This document shows, piece after piece, positions 10,977 to 20,477 of a stretch of 64,000 bases of DNA (the stretch's first letter is position 1; each line of letters begins with the position of its first letter). The DNA comes from Aspidiotus rigidus (Eukaryota > Arthropoda > Insecta > Hemiptera > Diaspididae). The position numbers and the translations under genes were made by a program. The notes beneath the pieces were generated by a model. That model was not told where the DNA came from, searched no databases, and saw only the letters and a program-made list of their open reading frames with translations. The stretch covers positions 5,282,001 to 5,346,000 of the forward strand of contig JAVHKY010000056.1 in the NCBI GenBank assembly GCA_035079385.1, written 5' to 3'.

Positions 10977-11183
10977 CTATTTTCTAAACTTATTATACTT
11001 CTCAAAAAACTCCTTTGAATTCCCAAGTTCTTTTTGAGAGATTAATAGTTCCTCAAAAAGCTCATCATTCTTTTCAAAATTATTACTCATTTCCTTACCT
11101 TTCATAATAATTTGTTGCGATAATTTCTTGGTATCATCCATTTCTATAGAAAAATTTCTGTAATTAATATCAGTTAGATTCAT
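10977..11183 (-). CDS. Small virus-like ORF, 68 aa, unrecognised
   Basis: An AT-rich, intronless ORF starting MNLTDINYRNFS, Lys/Glu-rich and probably helical (QKELGNSKEFFEKYNKFRK at its end). It begins inside the last codons of the upstream minus-strand ORF that the Gypsy element split (19139-19493), overlapping it in ATGAATCTAACTGA. Overlapping stop and start on one strand suggest a compact viral-type gene block rather than host DNA. Confidence 0.5.
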   Translation of the reverse strand: MNLTDINYRNFSIEMDDTKKLSQQIIMKGKEMSNNFEKNDELFEELLISQKELGNSKEFFEKYNKFRK

Positions 11184-11216
11184 AATCAGTGGTTTGTTCT
11201 ATTTGCTTTGTCATCC

Positions 11217-11220
11217 TACT
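11217..11220. repeat. Target duplication TACT (left) of the Gypsy element
   Basis: TACT immediately precedes the 5' LTR and recurs at 19139-19142 after the 3' LTR. Removing the element with one TACT restores a continuous open frame, confirming both boundaries. Confidence 0.9.
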
Positions 11221-12006
11221 TGTTACGATCATACCTTCCAATCATGGTTCATATCTTCGAGAGTATTGGTATTGGTCAAATCTCAATGTTCTCAATACGG
11301 CACTACATGCTGAACTAGTACAGTCTAGTTTGAAACTGATAATTCCACTTCAACCAATTTTTGCCTCTACGAACCAATCAAAAGACAAGACACCAAAAAT
11401 ACATTGAAACTAATGTAAAGTGGAATTCCTCTCATCTGAGCCAATCATAAGCCGCGAATGAATGGAATACAAATGAACGATGGTGATTGGACAATACCAA
11501 TCACCATGTTTAGTATAAGTATAGGACCGCCGTGCGTTATGAAATCAGTTCAGTTCCGGCAGTCAATTGATGAAGAACCCAGAAGAGGGTAGTGGATCCA
11601 AGACCTAATAGAAGTTGAAGTTATCGTTGAGGAAGTTATTGAAGTTACTATCAAGGAGGTTACCACGACCGTCATTGGACTATCATTGATCAAGGAGGAA
11701 GTCGAAGTTATCATTGAGGACGCTATCGAAGTTACTATCAAGGAGGTTACCACGACCGTCATCGGACTATCATCAATCAAGGAGGAAGTTGAAGTCATTG
11801 TTGATCAAAGTTACTATCAAGGAGATATCAAGATTTTCGAAAAAGGAAGTTGGAGTTGTCGTCGAAGTAGTCAAGAGAAGGAGTTCTCATTGATGAATAC
11901 GGCATACGAATTGTGGAGCATTAATTGATAATTAGAACTCTTGTGAAATATCTGATATTAGGTACTTTGTACATATTATGTCGATTAAATTATATTGTCC
12001 ATAATA
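11221..12006 (+). repeat. 5' LTR
   Basis: Starts TGTTACGATCATACC and ends TGTCCATAATA, 786 bp, matching 18353-19138. It contains a roughly 95-bp internal direct duplication (11607-11815, units with AAGTTACTATCAAGGAGG and CCACGACCGTCAT) that is also present in the other LTR. Confidence 0.93.
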
Positions 12007-13098
12007 TTTCAGAAGTGGGATTAAGAATCAACGTTGCCACTAGAGAAGAAAACTAAAATCCAATATTGAAGATTGGTGAAATCATCATACCAGAACTAGA
12101 GAAATTGGCGTAGGCACAATTGTGAATCGAGCGACTGAAATTGGACAAATGAATGTCAGATATTTGAGTGTACAAAATAGCTGATCGATAACAGATACCG
12201 GCAAAGTTCCAACTACTTCAATCTTAATAGAAGTTGAAACACCAAAAAAGTAATAGTAGATAATGTGAAATTTCCTTGAAAAATTTTTCTTGTTTAAGGT
12301 GAAGAAACAGAATATGATGAGACAACAGCGATTGAGAAGAAAAGTAATGAAACCCAGTAGATTAAAGATGGAAATAAAGCTGAGCAGCTAAAGATGACTT
12401 GAAGAAACAATTACCCAAGTTTGATCATAAGAAATATTCATCTGTAATTGAAGGAAGACAACAGACAACCATTCCAAATGAAGAAAGAAGATTATGGTTG
12501 ATGGAAAACTATTGGCAACAAATGCCAAGTAGTAGCAGAAATGTGAAGTTGAATTTGACCGACCACTAATGCCAAGATAAGAATTGAAGACATCCAAGGT
12601 CAATATTTCAATTTTATTTGAAAATATTTTTGTTTAACAATAGGATATGGTAGATTGTCATGGAATAGAATGAGCCTGTATGATGGCAGATGGAAATGGT
12701 ATTGTGACCAGCCACTGGATGAATTAAGCTGAATCTTTCTGCTGCTGGTGAAAGCAAAAGCCAAATGGTGGCCAATTGTCTTAGAAATCCAAAAACGAGA
12801 GGTGGAAAAATATAGTTGGCTGTATGACACTTCAATGTGTAATGATGGAAACTCTATGTTGGTATTCTTGATGAGTGGATCAACGGCAGTATGTGCCCTG
12901 TTCTGGTGAATTTGTTGGTTGTACGGTACTTCAAGCCATGTGATGATGGAAATCTCTATACTGCGATTATACTGATGTGATGTCTATGTTGATTGGGCAG
13001 AACATCTTTCAAAATAAGTGACATTGAATGGAATGATACTGATTCATAGATGAAGATGAAGCTAAACTGACTCTGTACATGTCTAAGGGTTGAACTGA

Positions 13099-14373
13099 TT
13101 GGGAAAATATGGAACGGAACCAATTCCCAGAGATGATGATGATGATGATGACAAATGGAAATGTATTGATTTTGGAGCAGATGTGCATGAAGAGGAAATG
13201 GTGGATAGTCTGGCGCCTTCTTTGCGGAAGCAAAGGAGTGTAGAACACTGTGCAGTCTCCAAGCAGCGCCAGAGGCGTGGTGGAGAGGTCCTCAGTGGAG
13301 CAAAGACCAGGGGTAGAGGAAGACCCCGTAGTCGCGGCTCTAAACAGATTGGTTTAACGAGAAAGGATCTGATCAATCCGGATGATATGAATGATGATAC
13401 ATCTGTACATGCGGTTGATAACAGCAGGAGTACCAGACAAGCGTCTAGTGGAAAGAAGACTTTCGCACGCATGGGCGGCTGGATGCTGATTGGATTTACC
13501 GGGCAGATGAACATGAATGATGATACATCTGTACATGCGGTTGATGACAGCAGGAGTACCAGACAAGTGCCTAGTGAGGAAGAAATGAATGAAGACTTTC
13601 GCACGCATGGGCAGCTGGATGCTGATCGGATTTACCGGGCAGATGAACTTAAGGTTGAAACTGAGTCCTTGATGGGAGGTTGCGGCCGGACCTCTCAACA
13701 AGAAAAGACCAGACAAACCAAAGGTTCCCACGATCACACTGCTCCACCACCAAAAAGAGCTCGAATAATGGAAACAGCAGGAATAGAGTTACTGGTAATG
13801 AAAATGAAACAGCAAGATGAATTGATTGAATTACTACTAAAAGAACGGCAGTCAACCCCAATACCACAACATCATTTGCGACTGGAAAGTGTACCAGAAT
13901 TCAACCCAGGTTCCCGAAAAACGACTACAAAGCAATGGTTACATTCACTAAACCAATTCAAGGAAATGTTCCATTGGACCGATGTGACTACCATCTATCA
14001 CATGCAAGCGCGTTTAAAAGGAATTGCTCGCGAATGGTATGAAAGTTTGACTGACTACTCATACAGCTGGGAAGAATGGCAGGAAAAATTGTTGACGATG
14101 TTCCCTGAAACGCATGATCATGCCCTCTGCATGGATAAAATGAGGGCACGAAGCAAGAAGCATTATGAATCATATGAAACCTACTTTTTTGCAAAACAAT
14201 CACTACTAAGACCGTGCCAATTATCTGTGTGGCAGCAAGTGGACCACATGATAGACGGAATCACCGATCAAATGGTACAAACCACAAGAAGAGCAAGGAG
14301 TTTCTCAACCCCCAGAAGAGTTGTATCGGGAAGGTATCCTACCCTTCTCACAAGAAGAAAGCACCCGACCTAA
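13099..14373 (+). CDS. gag: Gypsy gag polyprotein
   Basis: A 424-codon ORF. After an acidic N-terminus (poly-Asp at residues 12-18) comes an internal tandem duplication: MNDDTSVHAVD.SRSTRQ occurs twice, about 120 bp apart. The retrotransposon capsid domain follows at about residues 265-400 (QWLHSLNQFKEMF, AREWYESL, WEEWQEKLLTMFP). The zinc knuckles are in the next, overlapping frame (from 14321), so either gag-pol frameshifting or a mutation separates capsid from nucleocapsid. Gag assembles the cytoplasmic particle around the element RNA. Confidence 0.85.
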   Translation: MGKYGTEPIPRDDDDDDDKWKCIDFGADVHEEEMVDSLAPSLRKQRSVEHCAVSKQRQRRGGEVLSGAKTRGRGRPRSRGSKQIGLTRKDLINPDDMNDDTSVHAVDNSRSTRQASSGKKTFARMGGWMLIGFTGQMNMNDDTSVHAVDDSRSTRQVPSEEEMNEDFRTHGQLDADRIYRADELKVETESLMGGCGRTSQQEKTRQTKGSHDHTAPPPKRARIMETAGIELLVMKMKQQDELIELLLKERQSTPIPQHHLRLESVPEFNPGSRKTTTKQWLHSLNQFKEMFHWTDVTTIYHMQARLKGIAREWYESLTDYSYSWEEWQEKLLTMFPETHDHALCMDKMRARSKKHYESYETYFFAKQSLLRPCQLSVWQQVDHMIDGITDQMVQTTRRARSFSTPRRVVSGRYPTLLTRRKHPT

Positions 14374-15676
14374 ACTATCAGAAATGAAATGTAGAAGATG
14401 TGACAAGCCTGGACACTTAGCAAGATTTTGCCGATCATCACTGTACAATGATGAAGAACAAGACAACACCAAAGGAAAATCACCCATTGAATGGAAGAGG
14501 AATATCAGCTCAACAGTCAAGAAAGAATCAAATGAGGCATCACATCAGGAGAGAACACAGAAATGTAGGATCTGTAACTCTATCCACCATAAGACTGAAA
14601 ATTGCTGGAAAAAGAAAGAAGAGGCCAAGAAGCCAGGAAGTGCATGCTTCAATTGCAAGGGACGAGACCATAAGGCAGCAGATTGTCCAAAAGATAAAGT
14701 TCAATGCAGCAAGTGCCAATGGTTTGGCCACTGGGCCGAAGAATGTAAGCGAACGAAGGTCAAAACCGCCAGAACTGGACACAACAACCAACAAAGTGGT
14801 TATACCGAGTGTAAAGTGAATGGAATGTTAGTAATAGCATATATGGACTGTGCTTGCGAAAGGACCCTCATGCGGGAGAAGATAGCCAGAGAACTTGGAT
14901 TAACAGCAGGAAAAGACAGAGTCAAAATCATTGGATATGCGCACTTGCCAAGTGGATTCACAAAAGGGAACACAGAAGTAGTAGAAGTAGAAATCCAGCT
15001 GGGCTCTTACACAAGAAAACTACAGATACAGATTGTTAGTAACAAGATGCAAGATGAAGATATCATCATTGGGCAAGACATACTTTACCAAACAGATATG
15101 AATGCTGTCATAAAATCTGGTAAATGGTGGTTTTTCAAGACTCCAACAAATGAAGCAGAAGTTGACAATAGTAAGAAAATACTACGAAGTATAAAAAACG
15201 TAGAAATTCCAGCCAAATCACTGAAAATATACGGACATCTACCTGTTATGAATATATCGGATAAACCAGTAACCATCAAGAAAGATCAGATATTAGCCCG
15301 AGGAGTGGAAGCAAAGTTTACCCCAGATATCAAACAAGAAAAGAACAAAACACGCCAACCATTTAAGATGGAAGATCTCAAAGGATTAATCGATGAACAA
15401 ACAAAACAAGAAGTAGGGGATCAACTTCTACAGCTGATAAATGGGTATAAAGATTGTTTTGCAACCAACTTAGCAGAGCTAGGAAAATCTAAAATTGGTT
15501 CAATGAAGATTAGGTTAACAGATTCAAATCCAGTAATCTACCGACCATACCGCCTATCATTTGCTGAGAGGAATTTTAGTCAAACAACACCTCAAGGAGT
15601 TGAAAGAGTATGGACTCATAAGGGAATCAAATTCACCGTACGCAAGCCCAATACTGCTAGTCAAAAAGAAAAATGA
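14321..15676 (+). CDS. pol: Gypsy nucleocapsid, protease and start of RT
   Basis: A 451-codon ORF overlapping gag by 53 nt. It carries one CCHC knuckle (CRRCDKPGHLARFC) and three further Cys/His knuckles (CRICNSIHHKTENC, CFNCKGRDHKAADC, CSKCQWFGHWAEEC). A retropepsin-like segment follows (MLVIAYMDCACERTLM), where the usual D-S/T-G triad reads D-C-A, probably inactive. The frame reaches the conserved RPYRLSFAER before RT and is then lost: the downstream RT is in the overlapping frame from 15561, indicating a frameshift near 15570-15600. Confidence 0.85.
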   Translation: MYREGILPFSQEESTRPKLSEMKCRRCDKPGHLARFCRSSLYNDEEQDNTKGKSPIEWKRNISSTVKKESNEASHQERTQKCRICNSIHHKTENCWKKKEEAKKPGSACFNCKGRDHKAADCPKDKVQCSKCQWFGHWAEECKRTKVKTARTGHNNQQSGYTECKVNGMLVIAYMDCACERTLMREKIARELGLTAGKDRVKIIGYAHLPSGFTKGNTEVVEVEIQLGSYTRKLQIQIVSNKMQDEDIIIGQDILYQTDMNAVIKSGKWWFFKTPTNEAEVDNSKKILRSIKNVEIPAKSLKIYGHLPVMNISDKPVTIKKDQILARGVEAKFTPDIKQEKNKTRQPFKMEDLKGLIDEQTKQEVGDQLLQLINGYKDCFATNLAELGKSKIGSMKIRLTDSNPVIYRPYRLSFAERNFSQTTPQGVERVWTHKGIKFTVRKPNTASQKEK

Positions 15677-17195
15677 TGAATTACGCATGTGCTGTGACTT
15701 CAGGAGATTAAACACAAAGACCATCAAAGACCAGTATCCGCTACCAAGAATAGATGATCTACTAGACCAACTGGCAGGAGCAACAAGATATACCTCACTT
15801 GACCTAGCATGGGGCTACTGGCAAATTGGCGTTGAGACAGATTCAATTGAGAAGACAGGGTTCATCACACCAGAAGGACACTATGAATGGTTACAAATGC
15901 CATTTGGATTAAGCAATGGGAGTGCGGTATTTCTACGAGCAATGAATACCATATTGGAACCAATAATGGAAACCGGCGCATTTGCCTATCTTGATGACAT
16001 ACTTATACCATCCAAAAATGCCAAGGAAGGACTAGAAAAACTTGGAAGCGTATTCAAAGTTCTGCAAGAAGCAGGTCTCACCATCAGACTTGATAAATGC
16101 CAATTCCTAAGGCAGAAGCTGACATACTTGGGACATGAAGTAAAAGAAGGAAAACTACAACCAGGCAATGAGAAAATTGAAGCAGTAAGCAAATTCCCCC
16201 AACCAACCAACGTGCATGAAGTAAGACAATTTATTGGATTAGCTGGGTATTTCCGAAAATTTATCCAAAACTTTGGGTTAATCGCCGCGCCGCTGACAAA
16301 CCTTACCAAAAAAGCAACAGAGTTCCAATGGGGAGAAGCCCAAGAAAATGCGTTTATGGAGTTGAAACAGAAACTAGCAGAACGACCAGTACTAGCCATC
16401 TTTAACCCGGCAGCTGAAACAGAAGTCCACACTGATGCTTGCAGCAACGGGATAGGAGCAATCTTGATGCAGAAACAATTGGACAAAACGTTAAAACCAG
16501 TCATTTACTTCAGCCAACAAACAACCAAGGATGAGAAGAAATATCACTCCTACGAACTGGAAACATTAGCAATTGTTAGAGCATTACAGCGATTCAGAGT
16601 CTATCTTCAAGGAAAACCATTCAAGGTGATAACAGATTGTAGCGCTCTAAGGTACACATTAACCAAAAAGGATCTAAACCCAAGGATAGCTAGATGGTGG
16701 CTGCTCATACAGGAATTTGATATGACCGTTGAATACCGACCTGGCACAGCTATGAGACATGTAGACTCCCTGAGCAGAAACCCAACAGAGTCAAATAAGA
16801 AGGAATCAGAGAAACAGATAGTGGTACTTAGCGCAAAGACAGAATTAGAAGTACAAGATTGGGTGAAGATAGCTCAACAACAAGATAAAAGATGTCAAAC
16901 AATACTTTCAGCATTCCAAGCCAAACAACCAGATGCACAAGAGAAAGAAATCAAGCGAGACTTCACAATCAGGAATGAGCGAGTGTATCGAAAAACAGAA
17001 CAAGGGTTACGCTGGGTAGTCCCCAGAAGCAACCGCAGTCAGATACTACAAATGTACCATGATGATGCAGGACATCCAGGAATAACAAAGACAGAAGAGC
17101 TCATTAGAGAAAGATTCTGGTTTCCCAAACTAAGAAAATACATCCAGGACTACTGTCACGCATGCCTAGATTGCCTATATGCCAAACCAAACTGA
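15561..17195 (+). CDS. pol: Gypsy reverse transcriptase, RNase H and integrase zinc finger
   Basis: A 544-codon frame. RT motifs: CCDFRRLN, the catalytic first-Asp region TSLDLAWGYWQI, MPFGLSN and FAYLDDIL (YxDD type). RNase H: VHTDACSNGIGAIL, YHSYELETLAIV, ITDCSALRYTL. Next is the VEYRPG...VDSLSR connection, and finally the integrase HHCC finger (HDDAGHPG ... CHACLDC). An in-frame TGA at 17193 stops the frame just after the finger. The polypeptide would copy the element RNA in cytoplasmic particles if intact. Confidence 0.92.
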   Translation: MLRGILVKQHLKELKEYGLIRESNSPYASPILLVKKKNDELRMCCDFRRLNTKTIKDQYPLPRIDDLLDQLAGATRYTSLDLAWGYWQIGVETDSIEKTGFITPEGHYEWLQMPFGLSNGSAVFLRAMNTILEPIMETGAFAYLDDILIPSKNAKEGLEKLGSVFKVLQEAGLTIRLDKCQFLRQKLTYLGHEVKEGKLQPGNEKIEAVSKFPQPTNVHEVRQFIGLAGYFRKFIQNFGLIAAPLTNLTKKATEFQWGEAQENAFMELKQKLAERPVLAIFNPAAETEVHTDACSNGIGAILMQKQLDKTLKPVIYFSQQTTKDEKKYHSYELETLAIVRALQRFRVYLQGKPFKVITDCSALRYTLTKKDLNPRIARWWLLIQEFDMTVEYRPGTAMRHVDSLSRNPTESNKKESEKQIVVLSAKTELEVQDWVKIAQQQDKRCQTILSAFQAKQPDAQEKEIKRDFTIRNERVYRKTEQGLRWVVPRSNRSQILQMYHDDAGHPGITKTEELIRERFWFPKLRKYIQDYCHACLDCLYAKPN

Positions 17196-17977
17196 GGAGC
17201 ATCAAGCGGAGAACTACACCCAATTCCTAAACCAAAATTGCCTATGGATACTCTACACATGGATCATTTGGGACCATTTGTTCCGAGCGCTTAAAAAAAA
17301 AATCTATTGGTGATAGTAGACGCATTCACCAAATACGTATGGCTTTATCCAACCAAAAGCACGGGTACACAACCAGTGATCACATTTTTGGAACAACTGA
17401 TTGGCACATATGGAGTCCCACGGAGAATAATTGCACAGCATTTACTAGCAATCAATTCACGCAATACTGTAAAGACCAAGGAATCAAGCTAGTATTGACA
17501 GCAGTCAGCACACCAAGAGCAGCTGGACAAGTTGAGCGAATCAATGCCATTGTATTAGAGAAACTAATTGCACTACTGCCAGAGGAAAACAAGTGGGACA
17601 AATACTTAGATCAAGTAAAGATGGGCATCAACAATACAGCCAGCGAAACAACAGGAAGCTCACCAAACCAATTTTTTTTTGGATACCGACCAAGGATACC
17701 AACTAATGCCTTTATTGCACATGAAATTGACAGCGACCAAAGTCAAGAAACAGAAAAGGACCAAGCGGAGTGTGAAAAAGAATTTCAACAGAATCGCAAC
17801 TCAAGAAGAGAAAATGCATATGAGAAAAATGAAAGGAAACAGGAGGAAATAATTCAGAGGACACTAGGTAAAAGGAAAGCCAGAGAATTTCAATTAGTTG
17901 ATGACACGGTTGCCATTCCAAACGCCAACCCTAACCACCAATCCAGAGCAACAACAAAGCTGATTTGTCAGAAGTAA
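17196..17977 (+). pseudogene. pol: Gypsy integrase core, broken
   Basis: The same frame resumes after the TGA, meets a TAA near 17292, then encodes VIVDAFTKYVWLYP (first catalytic Asp) and GTYGVPRRIIAQH, where the second Asp region is altered. A frameshift near 17430-17440 moves the reading into the frame that contains the third catalytic residue region (PRAAGQVERINAIVLEKL) and the Gypsy tail to 17977. Two stops and one shift make this integrase nonfunctional. Confidence 0.85.
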
Positions 17978-18127
17978 CCAGCCAATGAGAATACAGAACA
18001 CCATACAAAAACAGTATATAAGGAAGACAACTCTTCCTTGCTACTCATTATAAAATTGAAGTTCACAGTATAAAGGTTATCGCTACAGAAGTTTTCACTG
18101 TTTTCAGTTGTGTTAAGCCAATAAAGT

Positions 18128-18325
18128 ATGGCATCCTCAGACCGCCTAACCAGTTTCATTAACTTGTACATAAGAAGCACAGAATTTATGATCTCAGCAA
18201 TCATGAAAGAGAATCGTCAACTTCGGGAAGCTGATGGGCTACTTGCAGTAACAGGGTTCTTGCTACCAAGAGATCTACAAGTTTATCTCTTAATGGTTAC
18301 TGATGCTGATCCCTATACTGTTTGA
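18128..18325 (+). CDS. Small ORF between integrase and 3' LTR
   Basis: A 65-codon ORF starting MASSDRLTSFINLY, just upstream of a purine-rich tract (GAGGACAAACAAAGATCAGG) and the 3' LTR. Its place is that of a third ORF or env, but it is too short for an envelope protein and has no evident membrane span. It may be an accessory reading frame or chance. Confidence 0.3.
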   Translation: MASSDRLTSFINLYIRSTEFMISAIMKENRQLREADGLLAVTGFLLPRDLQVYLLMVTDADPYTV

Positions 18326-18352
18326 GGACAAACAAAGATCAGGATGGCCGAA

Positions 18353-19138
18353 TGTTACGATCATACCTTCCAATCATGGTTCATATCTTCGAGAGTATTG
18401 GTATTGGTCAAATCTCAATGTTCTCAATACGGCACTACATGCTGAACTAGTACAGTCTAGTTTGAAACTGATAATTCCACTTCAACCAATTTTTGCCTCT
18501 ATGAACCAATCAAAAGACAAGACACCAAAAATACATTGAAACTAATGTAAAGTGGAATTCCTCTCATCTGAGCCAATCATAAGCCGCGAATGAATGGAAT
18601 ACAAATGAACGATGGTGATTGGACAATACCAATCACCATGTTTAGTATAAGTATAGGACCGCCGTGCGTTATGAAATCAGTTCAGTTCCGGCAGTCAATT
18701 GATGAAGAACCCAGAAGAGGGTAGTGGATCCAAGACCTAATAGAAGTTGAAGTTATCGTTGAGGAAGTTATCGAAGTTACTATCAAGGAAGTTACCACGA
18801 CCGTCATCGGACTATCATTGATCAAGGAGGAAGTTGAAATTATCGTTGAGGAAGCTATCAAAATTACTATCAAGGAGGTTACCACGACCGTCATCGGACT
18901 ATCATCAATCAAGGAGGAAGTTGAAGTTATTGTTGATCAAAGTTACTATCAAGGAGATATCAAGATTTTCGAAAAAGGAAGTTGGAGTTGTCGTCGAAGT
19001 AGTCAAGAGAAGGAGTTCTCATTGATGAATACGGCATACGAATTGTGGAGCATTAATTGATAATTAGAACTCTTGTGAAAGATCTGATATTAGGTACTTT
19101 GTACATATTATGTCGATTAAATTATATTGTCCATAATA
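18353..19138 (+). repeat. 3' LTR
   Basis: 786 bp, the same ends and the same internal duplication as the 5' LTR, followed by the TACT target duplication (19139-19142). Confidence 0.93.
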
Positions 19139-19493
19139 TACTTATGTATTCTTTTTGTGTCTCATTATCACATTTTTCATAACTTCTTTCTTTTTTCTTA
19201 TTTTTTATATTTTTAGGATTTTTAATAAATTTGTCAATTATTTTATTTATATCAATATATCCCATATATAATTCTCCTCTAAAAACTATATCCCACTTAT
19301 TACCTAGAAGATGTTTATATTTAGAATTTGGCTTAAATCTATAACTTGAATTTTTTATTTCATTCAAACTAATCATTCTATAAGAACCCCAACTTTTTAA
19401 TCTACAAATTTTAAAGTCATTTTCTGCATTCATATTTTTTAAAAGATACATCCTTTCTTTTATTTCAATTGTTCTTTTATTTGACATATTCAC
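19139..19493 (-). pseudogene. Virus-like ORF split by the Gypsy insertion, unrecognised
   Basis: A minus-strand ORF beginning MNMSNKRTIEIKERMYLL at 19493, with ICRLKSWGSYRM and WDIVFRGELYMGYID, Lys/Asn/Ile-rich. At the 3' LTR edge the frame is interrupted, but it continues in frame on the other side of the element at 11220 and stops at about 11168-11173. The intact protein would have been about 135 residues. Loss of function was therefore caused by the retrotransposon, not by earlier decay. No family recognised. Confidence 0.55.
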
Positions 19494-19649
19494 TAACTTT
19501 AACTGAAGGATAGTAAGGGTTAGTAAAGGTCAGTGAAAGTCAGTAAACTATAATTTATAATGAAAGATTATGAAGGTTAGTGAGAGTCGGTGAAAATTAG
19601 TGAACTATAATTTATAATGAAAATTTTTTGTATTAAATTATAAAGCAAA
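19494..19649. promoter_or_regulatory. Divergent intergenic region with two direct repeats
   Basis: This 156-bp gap separates ORFs read outward in both directions. It contains two copies of about 55-60 bp ending in AACTATAATTTATAATGAAA, plus shorter GGTTAGTGAAAGTC words. AT-rich TATA-like motifs within repeats between divergent genes suggest a bidirectional promoter or replication-associated site. This is inference from layout only. Confidence 0.4.
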
Positions 19650-20057
19650 ATGGATCTTCTGAAAACTTATGCAAATGCAAAAGTAACAAATCTTGATGAT
19701 TTAGATGATATTATTGAGAATTATCCTGAGATTAAAAATATAGCTAAAGAATTTAATAGTGACTTTGCAAAAATTTCAACATTACTGGACAAAAGTTCAA
19801 ATTATTCATCTGAAGATAAGAAAATTATGAAGAAAGTCTTTTTAATTTTCACAAACATACTTATTGAATTAAACGGATATAAATATATCGATAATGATTT
19901 ATTAGAAGATCTTCAAAAACAAATTAAAATAGGAAGTCAAAAAGATAAAATAATTGAAAAACTCAAAAACGATGCATTCAAAACTGAAGAGGGTAAAAAA
20001 CTTGTTTCAGAAAGTCAAAAAGAACTAGGTACAGAAAAAAATAAAAATGATTGTTAA
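19650..20057 (+). CDS. Virus-like ORF, 135 aa, unrecognised
   Basis: An intronless AT-rich ORF starting MDLLKTYANAKVTNLDDL. It is predicted to be mostly helical with a hydrophobic core segment (KKVFLIFTNILIEL) and a charged C-terminus rich in Lys/Glu. It overlaps the next ORF by 11 nt and is transcribed away from 19493. No homology recognised; the context suggests a gene of the Polinton-like element. Confidence 0.55.
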   Translation: MDLLKTYANAKVTNLDDLDDIIENYPEIKNIAKEFNSDFAKISTLLDKSSNYSSEDKKIMKKVFLIFTNILIELNGYKYIDNDLLEDLQKQIKIGSQKDKIIEKLKNDAFKTEEGKKLVSESQKELGTEKNKNDC

Positions 20058-20241
20058 AACAAAAAATGATAAAAAATTATCTCCTTCTAGAGAAAATACT
20101 TTGAAATCATCATTAATTAAAACAAGAGATTTAAAAAAGAAAATTTATTCTCACGATGAACTCAAAGAAATGAATGAATTGAAAAACAAACAATTGAATG
20201 ATGTTGAAGCAATTGCTGTTACAGAAATTATTAAAAAATGA
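20047..20241 (+). CDS. Virus-like ORF, 64 aa, unrecognised
   Basis: A small Lys-rich ORF (MIVKTKNDKKLSPSREN...) whose ATG lies inside the end of the preceding ORF (ATGATTGTTAA overlap). Such overlaps are common in compact viral genomes and unusual in insect nuclear genes. It may instead be the shifted end of the 19650 ORF. Confidence 0.4.
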   Translation: MIVKTKNDKKLSPSRENTLKSSLIKTRDLKKKIYSHDELKEMNELKNKQLNDVEAIAVTEIIKK

Positions 20242-20262
20242 AAAAAAGTTCTAATTTATGAA

Positions 20263-20395
20263 GGTTTTGGTTTTATAGCTATTTTGTAACTCGGAAGGTT
20301 TTATGTCTATTTTGAAAAGCTTTCATGTCTATATTGAGAAGGTTTCATGTCTATGTTTTCCTTATTAGGTTTTATGTCTATTTTTTCCTTATTAA
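20263..20395. repeat. Iteron-like direct repeats
   Basis: About five degenerate copies of a 25-30 bp unit containing GGTTTTATGTCTATTTT lie tandemly between two ORFs of the virus-like block. They could be binding sites for an element-encoded protein or a replication or transcription signal. Confidence 0.6.
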
Positions 20396-20477
20396 ATTCT
20401 TATTAGAAATTTAAATATTTAATTGAGACAAGCTTCTTGTTATAGCAAACAACATAGATATAACCACTGATGATTGT

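Larger units (their letters stand above)
11221..19138 (+). mobile_element. Ty3/Gypsy LTR retrotransposon, 7.9 kb, defective
   Basis: Two 786-bp LTRs flank gag and a broken pol in the order capsid, zinc knuckles, protease, RT, RNase H, integrase (Ty3/Gypsy order). The LTRs differ at roughly a dozen positions by eye. The element sits inside an ORF of the Polinton-like element. Pol has a frameshift, two stops and a second frameshift, so the copy is dead. A 1.1-kb leader lies between the 5' LTR and gag. No primer-binding site could be assigned with confidence. Confidence 0.95.

Noticed and set aside
11550..11928. Ser/Thr/Val-rich and Glu/Val-rich ORFs in the LTRs
   Set aside because: Generated by the internal 95-bp LTR duplication; they occur in both LTRs and lack a start or splice context.
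13083..13737. Antisense ORFs opposite gag
   Set aside because: Shadows of the gag coding strand, no domain content.
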